A stretch of 64,000 nucleotides of DNA from Bryoerythrophyllum caledonicum (lineage: Eukaryota; Streptophyta; Bryopsida; Pottiales; Pottiaceae), in assembly GCA_963971425.1 (NCBI GenBank), contig OZ020525.1:13336187-13400186 (forward strand). Direction: 5' to 3'. The notes below the pieces were generated by a model. It did no database searches and was not told where the DNA came from. It saw nothing but the letters and a program-made list of their open reading frames with translations. Both the position numbers and the translations under genes were made by a program. Shown one piece after another: positions 21,868 through 32,193 of this stretch. How positions within the stretch are numbered: the first letter of the stretch is position 1; each line of letters starts with the position of its first letter.

Positions 21868-23843
21868 CTATCTTCCTCTAGCATTGTTAAACGTTGTGCT
21901 AATCCTCGCTTCCTTGTTTGGTTTTGCAGGTATTAGTTTTGCTTGATACTCTTCGTTGGTCTGGGAGGAGGCTCGGCCAGAGGCTCGTGGCTTGCCTGGA
22001 GAGTTTAGATCCATCATGTCTTCCCACCCCTGCTCGCATAGCCATTGGCTATACACCGACCTAAGTACAGCGGGGTCGGGAGAGCAACTCTTATTCAGGC
22101 CTCCTGAAAATTCCATTGTACCTTGGTTATCTGCCGGGCCAAGGCTGAGGTCATCCGTTTCCTTTCCTGTTAGCCTCGAGTATTCCTCCTCTCTCCAGTC
22201 CGATTGTTGTACTCCCTCCTTCGTAGGTTTGGCACCTGCTCCTGCCTGCACTATGTCCATATCAGTGTTTTGGTTCGATCGTGTAGGGCCTGCCTCACCT
22301 GTAGGAGAAGAGGAAAACCCGGTGATCGTGTAGGCTGCAGTTTCCGCCCTCACGTGGCTCGGAGTTGATGCTGGTAGTTCTGAATTTGCCGACAATGCCA
22401 ACATGTGCTCCTCTGACCGCGCGCCGCTCGCTCCACTGCTGTTCTGCTCGTCGAGTTCCTGACCGTAGATTCCTGTGAACGCTGGGCGTATGGCAGTGCC
22501 CTGCCTTGTTCTATAGCCTTTGCTGCTCCTTTTCTGCAGCACCCCCGCCACCGACATATGTTGTTCCAGGCTCCTTTGGAGCTCCCTTCCTTGAAGACTT
22601 TCTATGTCTCTCGAGATCGTCGTGTCCTGATCCTGTCTAGCTACCGCCTATTCTGCTTCGTCTACTTCTTTTTGCAGTGGCATCTCACTGGTTAGTGCCT
22701 GGGCGAGCCTTTGCTAAGGCGGATGCGACAGCTTTTCTTGTGTCGGGGGCTGATCTGGTGTCTCTACCTTCCGCAAATTCTCCTCTGTCGGCTTCGGTGT
22801 AGTATCACTAGTGGAGGCGCTCTGCTCGACGCTAAGAGACCTTGACCTTTGCTTCTGCGACCTTGCTGGAACAGAGTTCCGATCACGCCTTGTTGGGGGC
22901 TCTTTACTTCCTTGTTGTCTCATCGTTTGTCTTGTATGAGGTTGTTGGAGTGCACGGCACTCCTTTATCAGGCGCGACGTAGACAGGCAGTGCCTGCAAC
23001 GAATTGGCAAGTTGTTGTAGTCCACTGCGAGCGACACCATCTCTCCTAGTACTGGATTCATGACGTCAATGTTCACGACGAACGGTTTGGCCGTGTCAAT
23101 GTTGACGCAAAACTTTTGATCTACAGAGTGCCGGTTACCTCTATGTTTGCCCACCACCCGTCCAATGCATCTGGCAATGTCTTGGATGCTGCTGCTCAAC
23201 TCGTCACGTACTGCCTTGAGGGTGATCCACCCAGGCATTTGTGCTTTGACAAGAGCGCTCGGATCAAATCCAACGACCCATGGTTGCAATATATATATCC
23301 CCCACCGCGATGTGTGCGACGTAAGCATGAGCAGTTGTTGAGTGGCGCAAACCTCCTTGGTAACTATCTGGAAGAACCCGTTACCAAGGTTGCGCCCGAA
23401 TTCACACACCGCTTGAGCGTCTCTTGAGAGAGAGTTGCTAGCCAGGCTGGGACAGGTTCCCATCTCGCCTTACCACCTACAAAATACGCTATTACAGTGT
23501 TTTTCTAAAAACGTTCCATCTCCTTCTTAACCTTATTCTCGTCCAGCGTGAACACTGCCCCTTGCTTACATAATAAGAATCCCGACTTACTGCGGAATAA
23601 AGAGTCTGGGAGGATCTCACTAGGGGTTGCTTTGGAGGGATTGAATTCGGTATGACTCCCAAGATGCGCCAGTGCCGCGACTACTTCTGGTTCCGGTAAT
23701 TCGTGCTTCACGAGTGCTTCTGCTCTCCTTCTTTCTTCTAACGCTGAAAGTTTGATCGGAGTATGCACGATATGCGCCTTGAGTGCATCTGCAAAGCTGC
23801 TTTGAAGGTTTGTTGGAGTTGCCTGCCGGTCCTCCACGAACAC
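21868..23843 (-). pseudogene. LINE ORF1 (RNA-binding, zinc-knuckle type)
   Basis: Three consecutive minus-strand frames (23843-23505, 23463-22714, 22557-21868) cover a plant L1-type ORF1. The middle one carries the typical block around WVVGFDPSALVKAQMPGWITL, followed by FCVNIDTAKPFVVNIDVMNP and a knuckle-like stretch CRHCLSTSRLIKEC in which the usual His is displaced. The remainder is a Ser/Thr/Gln-rich tail. Breaks separate the three frames (a stop near 23505, a shift near 23463, another between 22714 and 22557). In an intact relative this protein would coat the LINE RNA. Confidence 0.75.
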
Positions 23844-24224
23844 AGTTCTCTATGTGAACTTGGCTCCGCTAATCCAATTCTTGATTCCACGCTCTTGATC
23901 GACTCTGTTGCCTCTGGCTGCCCCTGATCTAGTTCGCGTTCTTATTTCTGAACCCTATTTCCTCAACCCTAATTCTGATCTCTCCTAGTTGGAACGTTAA
24001 AATCCTAATCTACCTTGAGTCGATCCACTCTTCGTGTGAGAAGTCTGTGCACTGCTTAGTACGGGTGGATCTCTTCCAACGTTGAGTTGATCGATCTTGA
24101 CGTCAACTTGTTATCACATCAATGTGTTTCTACAATCGACTGCGACATCGCAACCTCTCTCAGACTCTCATCGCCCCCTGTTCAAATAGTGGTAGGTTTT
24201 CCTAAAATGAGGGATGCAGTTTAT

Positions 24225-24345
24225 CGTGCAACATGCATGTATGATCCGGGGATAGAATTATCGTGCTCATGCATGTAAGATCAGGGATGAAATTATCGTG
24301 CACGTGCATGTCAGATCTAGGAATATAATTATTGTGCACATGCAT
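24225..24345. repeat. Short tandem repeat, about 38-40 bp, three to four copies
   Basis: Diverged units share the order gatc(c/a)(g/a)gg(g)at(a)gaa(a)ttatcgtgc...catgcatgt. The units alternate gtgca and catgcat, giving several near-palindromic catgcatg / gtgcac words. Confidence 0.6.
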
Positions 24346-24416
24346 TCCCATCCGAACCCATCTTCGATTGTATTAGGTGAGGCCCACCTCCGGACATTGG
24401 GTTGCCAACACAATAT

Positions 24417-24512
24417 GCTATTTCAAGACGTTTGGCAAAAGCACCGTTACTGCCACTTCCAGTATGTGCTATTTCAAGTCGCTTGGCGAAAGCACCGTTA
24501 CTGCCACTTACA
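24417..24512. repeat. 48-bp direct repeat, two copies
   Basis: The unit gctatttcaag(a/t)cg(t/c)ttggc(a/g)aaagcaccgttactgccactt... occurs twice back to back with few differences. The stretch 23960-24686 otherwise holds no gene I can support. Confidence 0.75.
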
Positions 24513-24686
24513 GTGAGTGAGGTTTGGAGAAATGCCACGCCGCGCCAAGTCTCAGCTTGTGCGGACGTTGTGAACCACCATTTCGACCCCAGGGCTCCGT
24601 TTTCGTCCGAGTTCGGCGAAGGATCTTCATCTCCAGCTTCTGTGACATCTTACGCTGAAGCACGGACAGTTCTTTGGCATCAATAC

Positions 24687-24785
24687 CCCTCGCGACCAGC
24701 CAGCCTCAAAATCGAGGACTAGCTGAGGGAAGATCTGGCCGTTGATGGCCAAGATCCAATCTTGGCCGTCCATCTCGGGTGGGGC
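24687..24785. repeat. MULE-B left terminal inverted repeat
   Basis: Reads ccctcgcgaccagccagcctc... to ...catctcgggtggggc. It pairs with the reverse complement of 29593-29691 over its full length with scattered mismatches. Confidence 0.88.
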
Positions 24786-25014
24786 TTGGGGTTGGTAGGC
24801 TCGGAGTGCCTTCGTGGCCAGGGTTGGTGGGCATGGGGCTGCGTGGGCATGGGAGGCGGAGGGCTTGGGACCCATGGCTGGGGTTTTGGGTGGTGTTCCA
24901 AAATCAAAGTGTTCTACCTCTTGTTCGTCATGGCAAGGGGCAGGGGGCCTGCCGAATCCCACAGAGAGTACTATGGGGGGAATAGTACACTTAGGGTACT
25001 CCCCCCCATGGTGG

Positions 25015-25263
25015 TGGTGGTGACCGCCACCACCATTTGAAAATTGGGACCATTCAAAAATTGGGAGGTGGTGACGGTCACCACCGGGGGCAACTAGTGG
25101 TGGTGACCGCCACCACCATTTAAAAATCGGGATCATTCAAAAATTGGGAGGTGGTGACGGTCACCACCAGGGGCAATTAGTGGTGGTGACCGCCACCACC
25201 ATTTGAAAACCGGGACCAATCAAAAATTGGGAGATGGTGAAGGTCACCATCGGGGGCAATTAG
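25015..25263. repeat. 83-bp subterminal repeat, three copies, each with two palindromes
   Basis: Units start at 25015, 25098 and 25181, exactly 83 bp apart, and a partial fourth begins at 25264. Each holds the palindrome ggtggtgaccgccaccacc, then caaaaattgggag, then ggtggtgacggtcaccacc. Arrays of short palindromes just inside a terminal repeat are typical transposase-binding or regulatory sites in DNA transposons. Confidence 0.85.
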
Positions 25264-25392
25264 TGGTGGTGAAGTAATCACTAAGAATTTTTGAAATCAT
25301 ATTCTAACATATTTGTGTGTTGGTTGTGTAGACAAAATAAGGAATAATTGGATACAAGTGATGGCATAAAGTTGGTAGGCAAAGGATTGAAA

Positions 25393-28300
25393 ATGATGGC
25401 GGAATTGGATGAGATTTTTGAGGTTTTAAACCTTGATGATCTTTTATTGGACGATGAAATATCGTTTGATTTTCCACGTTTAGAAAGCGATGGAGAAGAA
25501 GACTATGTTGATGAAGTAGATGGGATTCAGGAGCCAAGCTTGGACCCTTTTCTATTTTTACATACTACATATTATTCTTTCAAGCGAGAGTTGGCAAATT
25601 ACCTTGTAAATTGGAGCAGGGGGAGGGTGGAACTATCGGTGGACACTATCATTGCTTTAGACGAGAATTTTGTCCATCAAGAGCAAGTTTCAATGGAAAC
25701 ATGGCACAAATCCATTTTAAAGAAATGGGGAGTGTATGGGAGGAATTTTGGGGTACGAACACTTACAAGTGGCGAGGAACGTTTGTTCAATAAAAAGATG
25801 CCACATCTCAATGTTCCATATATTGATGAATGGCCTTTGATTGTAAAAGCCGCGCACCATGGAGGGAGGGTTCATTTGACATACAAAGACACAATTTCAA
25901 AGATTGGAGAATTGGGATGGCTTGTGGGTGCACAGTTGAATGGCATTCCAAAGCCATTTATTGAGAAGGCGATTGAATCATGTACACGGTGTCAAATTGG
26001 AGAACAAGGTCAAGGAAGGACAGTTCGACGTTATCGACAGTACCCTCAGAGGTATGCAATGCCATTGGCTGAATTGGAGGCATTCATAAATAATTTGGCG
26101 GCCCAACATGAGGTGGTTTTAAAACCCATTCATAGATACATTAGAGTAACACCTTATCTTCATGAAATGGTGATTTTTGTATGCCACCGGGGACATAAAT
26201 TCCAAGGCAAAGCAATTGGCTATGATGACAAAGGTGGTAGAGTGCAGCAATGCTCTACTACAAAATATGTGGATTGTAAATTTTGTGTGAGGATTTTACA
26301 TCCTATTGAAGAAGGACAAGATGTTGAAGTTCATATGAATGCCGAGCATAATGATCATCAACCGGGATCCAAGACGGATAGTTATTTTTTACCCATTCAT
26401 CAAAGTGCAATAGATAATTGTGCCGAGATGTTAAGTAATTCGAATAACATCCAATGTGCCCTGGTTCATTCCAAAAGATGTGAAGAAATTTTACGACGAG
26501 CAGCTCCATTGTATGAACAAAAAACATATCGTTTCTTTTTAGATGCAAAAGAAGCTTCAAACTTGTCGTATAAGCTACAGATGCAAGAAAGAGGCAGCGG
26601 TGATGACTATGATAATGTTGTAGAGACGGTTCCAAAATGGGTAGAGAAGAAAAATGTGATCTTTTTTCAAGCATATGATCCTATGAACCCGGATCCTAAT
26701 AAGCGGCCGTTTGTATTAGTAATTCAAACGGAGGAAATGATAGAAAGGGCAAAGGCTATCACCCCTAATTTGGCATGGATGATAGATTCCACTTTCAAAA
26801 TAAACCAATGGGGCATGCCATTGTTTGCGGGGTGTGCCCCAATAGAAGCAGTTTGGGTATGCCCGTATTTCTCATGCTATGTAGTGATGACAACGACAGT
26901 GGCAAAGTACAAACGGCGTTGTGGCTCACTATGAAGGCTGTATTTCGAAACATGGACGATATCCGACCAAATGCGATTGTGATTGACAAGGACAAAATCT
27001 CAATGAATGCTATTAAAAGAGCAATTCAAGAAGATGTTTGGTGTTGGCAAAACCAAGAAATTGGTCGAATCCAAACAAAATGTCAACTCTTACTGTGTTG
27101 GTTCCATGCAAAGAACGCATGGGTGGAACATTTGTTGCCTAAATTGCCCGAATCACAACGCAATGATTTGTACAAGGAAATGTTTGGTATGTTGGAGGCG
27201 GTTACCGAGGACGACTTCAACACAGCATATGAAAGGTTCAAGACAAAGTATGCCGCTCATGGCAGTATATTAAAGTATGATGATAAGAGTTGGGCAGGTA
27301 ACAATAGTCCTTGGAAGCTTATGTGACCTACATGGGCTAGGATGTTCAAACATGGACATGCGAATACAACAAATCTTGTAGAACGCATGTGGCAATATGT
27401 CAAATATACCTTGCTAGATGGGAAAGTTAATCGAAGACTTGACCAACTTATTTTTGCAATAATAGGTAGCCCGGATAATGGTCGACGATTTGATGGAATG
27501 ACATTAGATGAGCATTATAATGATGTTCACTGGTTGAGTGTGTCGGGGAAGTACTCGCTTAGGGGAGGAGATCAAGGTCGGACATCAAGGCTGCAAAAAG
27601 CGAAGAAATTGGTCCAGAGATATAAAGAAGATCAAACCTCAAATCTGGAAACAATTGACGAGTGTCACATGGAATTTGCATTTCAAAGTCAATCCGTGGC
27701 AAATAAATGGTACATTGTTACTTTATCTCGCGAATGGTACGAGTGTAACGATTATGGTCCCATTTGTAAGCACATGTTGGCGTTGAAGCAAATTGTTGAT
27801 GAAGAATTTCAACACCTCCTTGACTTGTTGCTAAGTATATATGAACCTCATAGTTTCATGCATGAGTTGGAAGATCCAAATGAAAGTCCAAATGAAGATT
27901 CAAGTGGAGGTCCGAGCGGAGGTCCAAGTATCGATCCAAGTGGTTGTTCTAGCGGAGGGCCAACATTAAATCCAAATTGTGGGGTTGATTTTGTGAGGGA
28001 GATGATTCTAAAGATATCAAATGTGACGGCATCAACAAATATTCCTAGGGAAATGTAGAATGCTTTGACTATGGAGCAATGTGAAGCGATCAAGAGGGCA
28101 GGACAAATGTTTCTAGGAGTAATCTAAGAGAACTTGGGCATAGGATCACGGCCAAGTATAATCTCACTGCCAAGGGAGGGTGGAAGTATCACCCCTATCC
28201 AAGCCCATGTTACAAATACAAGACTTGGACATTCTAGTCACAAGAAGAAGAAAAGAAAATTGAATTATGAAGACTTGCATGGTATAGAATCCCATGTGCT

Positions 28301-28575
28301 ACAATTACAAAGACCGGGTGGCGGAATTAAAGTTCTACGCTGAAGACAACTTGTACAAAAGAAGCGTACAAGGGTGAAATTTCCAAGGTTGTGTTGAGAA
28401 GAATGTCCAAATTGTGAAGGACTCAATATATTCTTTGATGGGAGAACAATCGTTGAGTGTCACAATTGCCAATGTGTGATTGCAAAAAGTAGTAATAGTG
28501 TTGCTCGAGAAGAAGAAGGATGTGAAGGTGCACAAGATGAGGAGTTGTTTTTCAAAGATTTGAATATTTATTAGC
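25393..28575 (+). pseudogene. MULE-B transposase (decayed)
   Basis: A single-exon Mutator-like transposase. The first ATG is at 25393 and the frame is open upstream to 25348. It has an acidic N-terminus, then a Cys/His block in the first frame (FVCHRGHKFQ, VDCKFCVRI, HMNAEHNDHQPGS), then WMIDSTFKINQWG (first catalytic Asp, near 26780). A one-base shift near 26850 moves the sense to the next frame: VFLMLCSDDNDSGKVQTALW, AIVIDKDKIS (second Asp) and CWFHAKNAW. A TGA at 27324 interrupts this frame, which continues through NTTNLVERMWQ to a SWIM-like finger (YECNDYGPICKHMLALK; the first Cys of the usual CxC pair is not seen). A Ser/Gly/Pro tail follows. Past stops at 28056 and 28126 there is a zinc-ribbon-like tail (CPNC...CHNC, about 28394-28470). 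Not functional as it stands. Confidence 0.8.
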
Positions 28576-29592
28576 AATGTAGCACCAAGATTATAGGTTC
28601 ATATGGAGGTTTTATATAATAGGCACATTACATACAACTTTGTTTATTTATTATATATAATAAAGATTTATATAATGGTAGTTCTTACTACCATGATATT
28701 ATAGGTATTGAATTTGCATCATTCATTATTGAATGTATATTTATTTTGGTAGGTTCAATATTTATGTATACTATGTAAAATTAAATTATATCTTCTATGT
28801 AGAAAAAAATAAATTGTAGTGCATGTCCATGTATGATAGTTGAAAATTGTACGAAGATGGTATGGACTTTTAAAGCTTATTTTTCCAATATGACTAATAT
28901 GATTATCCAAACATAGTGTGACTAATGTGACTAATTCCTAGTTTGAAGGTTAGTGACATTAGTCACATTGAAAACATAATGTTTACAAATCCACTACTTA
29001 TTTATGCACTTAAAATCCACTTGAAGTACAAAGGTTTCCAAATAAATTTTTAATTTAATAGATATTGGAGATATTTATGAATTCATGATATTTAGTTAAA
29101 AAGTGGGTTAATGAACCAAGAAGTTTGCATTGAAATATATGCTCCAATGAAGTCGATGCAATAATGGGGTTTTAAGTATGTGCTCTAAGCCTAAATATAA
29201 TTGAAAAGAAAGAAGATCATAAAGTTTGTGATTTAGTGACATTAAATATATTGTGTAAAAACTATATGTTGGAAAAAAATATCAAAGTATGTAACATGTG
29301 GAGTTTTGGTCCTTGTAGTGTGAAAGCCCAAGAGACCGAGTAGAGAGGCCATGACCAAAATATTTGGCAAACCCCAAGTCAATCTTAGTTTCTTAAGGGT
29401 CTCTCACCTTCTTTAATCATAAAGCCTAGAAGAGAATACATTTTTGGGAAAAAAAATTCAAGTAAAAACAAAAAAATAGCCAAAATGCTCATTACACAAA
29501 AAATTCCAGCACAAACACTAACACATCAAAATTTCAGGTAATAAATTTCAAGTTAAAAATTTTAGGAATGTAAACGTGGAGTAACGCATCGG
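28576..29592. other. MULE-B 3' non-coding part
   Basis: AT-rich with no coding frame. An inverted pair (tgtgactaatgtgactaat near 28917 and attagtgacattagtcacat near 28949) forms an imperfect hairpin. Nothing else was recognised up to the right inverted repeat. Confidence 0.6.
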
Positions 29593-29691
29593 GCCCCACC
29601 CGAGATGAACGGCAGAGATTAGATCTTGGCCATCAACGGCCAGATCTTCTCCTAGCCAGTCCTCGATTTCGAGGCTGACTAGTGACGAGGG
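29593..29691. repeat. MULE-B right terminal inverted repeat
   Basis: Reverse-complement partner of 24687-24785. The shared core ggccatcaacggccagatct lies at 29628-29647. Confidence 0.88.
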
Positions 29692-32193
29692 TCAAAACCA
29701 TGCCCAAGTCCTGGAATAGCCTGCATATAATAAAACATGAGAGTTTCAACGCATTATAAATGTACAATGTGGCTTCTTCTCCATTTTCTAAGCCTTGCCA
29801 TTAGAAGCGGAGCAGATATCCATTGTGCGGAATCTGCACAGTCAGCTCGGGAGCAGAGCTTTCATCCATTCTAATTCTGCACAATCAGGTCGGAGCCTAG
29901 CATCCTGCTCGCAGATCACATTGATATTTCATTGCGACTTGGTTAGGTGTGGCTCAGTTCACTCATCAATTCAGAGTGGGATGTTATGCTGGCTGTAAAA
30001 GATCGTCACACAATCACTAGGAATCGGTTTCCACATCTATCGCAGTGATGCAACTAGTGCGCACCATGAGGCGAGCTTGTGCAATCCCACCGGACCTCAC
30101 TTTCTGTACTCGCCACCTTATCCTAGTATCCTGTGGTTCAAGCCTGTTGATGGATTGCGGAGCGCTCCAGGTTCGTGTCGTGGCGGCGGTTCAGGCACTG
30201 CTGTTTGTAACCTCAGGTGGGCTGTCAAGTTCTGTGGTTTTGATTTTAGATTGACATTCTGGGGATGTTGTTGAGTTGTTTTATGTTGTTGAGTTGCTGA
30301 AGTTAGAGTTTGAATTGAGGTTAGGTTTGGTTTGCAGGGAACCCGTTGCGTTTTTTTAGACCAAACTAAGCTGCAAATTTGCGGCCCTGTGGGGTTGTAA
30401 CTTCAGTCCCGCAGACCTCAAAAGGAAGGATGCGCTGCAGAGCTCGTGTACTGTGGCACACAAGTTTTTTTTGCTAGAGAGGCTCGAGAGTCCACATATT
30501 TTTATCAGGTATGGCTTGGTTGATGGTTAATTTTGTTGGAGTGATCTGTTGAGTTTGTTGTGAAGTCTTCAAGATACGGTGTTCTTGGAACCTTAACTGT
30601 GATCATTCGTATTGTTCTTGTTGCTCCTTCTATTGTGATGTGAAGTTCGTGGTTTTTTGCCGTTGACGTGAAGTTCTGTACATGAAGTTTTGTTAGTGAA
30701 GTTCCGGACATTGAAATGCCAATAGTATGTGCTATTGAGTGTGTGCAGTGCAAGGATGACGCTGTGTGCAGATAGCACTGTGTCTAGAAACAAAGCGCGA
30801 CGAAGTAGCTGCAGTCGCTGGATCGGTCGACGGTGGTGACCTTGACGACGACGGCGTCTACGGAGGTGGATCACGAGGACTGCATCGCCGGGGCCTGGAC
30901 TTGTTCCAGGCGGAGCTTGTTGTGCAATGCCTGCCTTCTACATGATGTTCTTCAGCGAGCAAAAAGAAGCGTATTGATAGAACGAAGAAGACCGCAGAAT
31001 TACTCCTTCTGGATTCGATCGACATATCAGCGAAATGTCGATTCTCATTGTCCTTCTGGATTCGATCGACATTCTGATTGTCGATTGTAGATTCTGATTC
31101 ATGACATGTCGATTGTAGGTCTTGATTCCGTGACATGTCGATTGTAGATTGCGGATGTCACGATATCGATTGTTGATTGTGGTAATGAGCAACTTGTTGT
31201 GTGTAATCAAGAATTTCCCTAGAACTTAATGCTGACCTGTTTTGTGAGTCCCGGGGGCAGCGCCTGGCAGGTTCCGAGCAGCTCCATGGTTTCCGACTCT
31301 CTATAGTGTCATTTCCCTGCCCTCCCTGACTTCCTCAAACACGTCATGTGTACAGACACTCGTTTGAACACTTAATTTCTATCTATTCTTGGGGTTTCCC
31401 TCTAAATCTATGATTTCATTCTATCAATTTACTACAATGCTTCATAATGATACGTTTCCCTAAACCGTGTCACAATTTTTGGAAATGCTTTTCCATTTTT
31501 CATAACCTGCCTGTAGTACATGAAATGCCCTATCTTCACTGAAATTATGAATGTCGTCGTCTTCTTTAGGTCCTTTTTTACTAATGAACTACTTTTCACA
31601 TTCCTGACTCTCCCTTCTATTGCGTTACGAAATACTTTTAGAAATTTCTTTGATATCTATACTACCAAAGATGTTTACAACAACGCCAACGGTAAAAGGC
31701 CTATTACTCTGATTACAAGGACGGCTTTAGGTCCGACGCTTAAGGGTTAAGACACAAACCACAGTTCTTATTATCATAGGACATCAGGAACGGAACCTAA
31801 AAGAGTAGAAACCAGTACCAGGAGGGGACTACAGCAGTAAAACTGAGGCCAATCAACCATTTAGTTGTGTAGGATTCAAAAGGTGACACTACAACGAATT
31901 TTCAGCACAAGGCCATTTTAATTAGTTCAAAATCACAGAAAAACATGAGGATGTGCAGAAGATCTTCACAAGACATAGCCGATTAAAAACATTTCATAAT
32001 TACATTTGCAACAGAAATTTGAGTATATTTCAAGGAGAGATAAGTGAAGAGACGGTAATGAAAGATAACTGTACTCATAAGGTCAACGTGCTACACATAA
32101 ATCCCGTGAGTGATCGCGATTTGCAACAATTTGTCTACAAACCCAAAAAGAAATGGAAAAGGATCCAACCATGTGTTTACAAACACACGTGGT
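29692..32193. other. No supportable gene; degenerate gtcgattgtag repeats
   Basis: Only short frames occur. Between 31010 and 31180 the words gattcgatcgacat, atgtcgatt and gtcgattgtagatt recur five to seven times in degenerate form, a small minisatellite. Near 32165-32215, just past the end of the ORF at 32194, tgtgtttacaaacacac and related copies form short palindromes. Confidence 0.5.

Larger units (their letters stand above)
20185..23960 (-). mobile_element. L1-type LINE, 3'-truncated and decayed
   Basis: A non-LTR retrotransposon read on the minus strand. Its 5' end lies near 23960, followed by ORF1 (to about 21868) and the endonuclease/reverse-transcriptase ORF2, which stops abruptly near 20190 inside the reverse transcriptase just after the block ISLLNTTYK. 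LINE copies are usually truncated at the 5' end; here the 3' half (rest of RT and tail) is missing. A later deletion or another insertion therefore removed it. Several frame changes and stops mark it as inactive. Confidence 0.85.
24687..29691 (+). mobile_element. MULE-B: Mutator-like DNA transposon with long terminal inverted repeats
   Basis: A 5.0-kb element is bounded by inverted repeats of about 99 bp (24687-24785 and 29593-29691). Both contain agatctggccgttgatggcc and catctcgggtggggc in opposite orientation. Between them lie palindromic subterminal repeats (25015-25263), a transposase gene on the plus strand (25393-28575) and an AT-rich 3' part. Long inverted repeats plus a MULE transposase with SWIM-like finger are diagnostic of the superfamily. 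The 9-bp target duplication is not resolved: the flanks around catcaatac and tcaaaacca are only similar. The two repeats are roughly 85-90 percent alike by eye, so this is an old copy. Confidence 0.88.

Noticed and set aside
24762-25040. Short Gly/Trp-rich frames on the plus strand
   Set aside because: They overlap the MULE-B terminal repeat and subterminal palindromes.
27848-28093. Minus-strand frame of 81 codons with Gly/Pro repeats
   Set aside because: Mirror of the Ser/Gly/Pro-rich tail of the MULE-B transposase.
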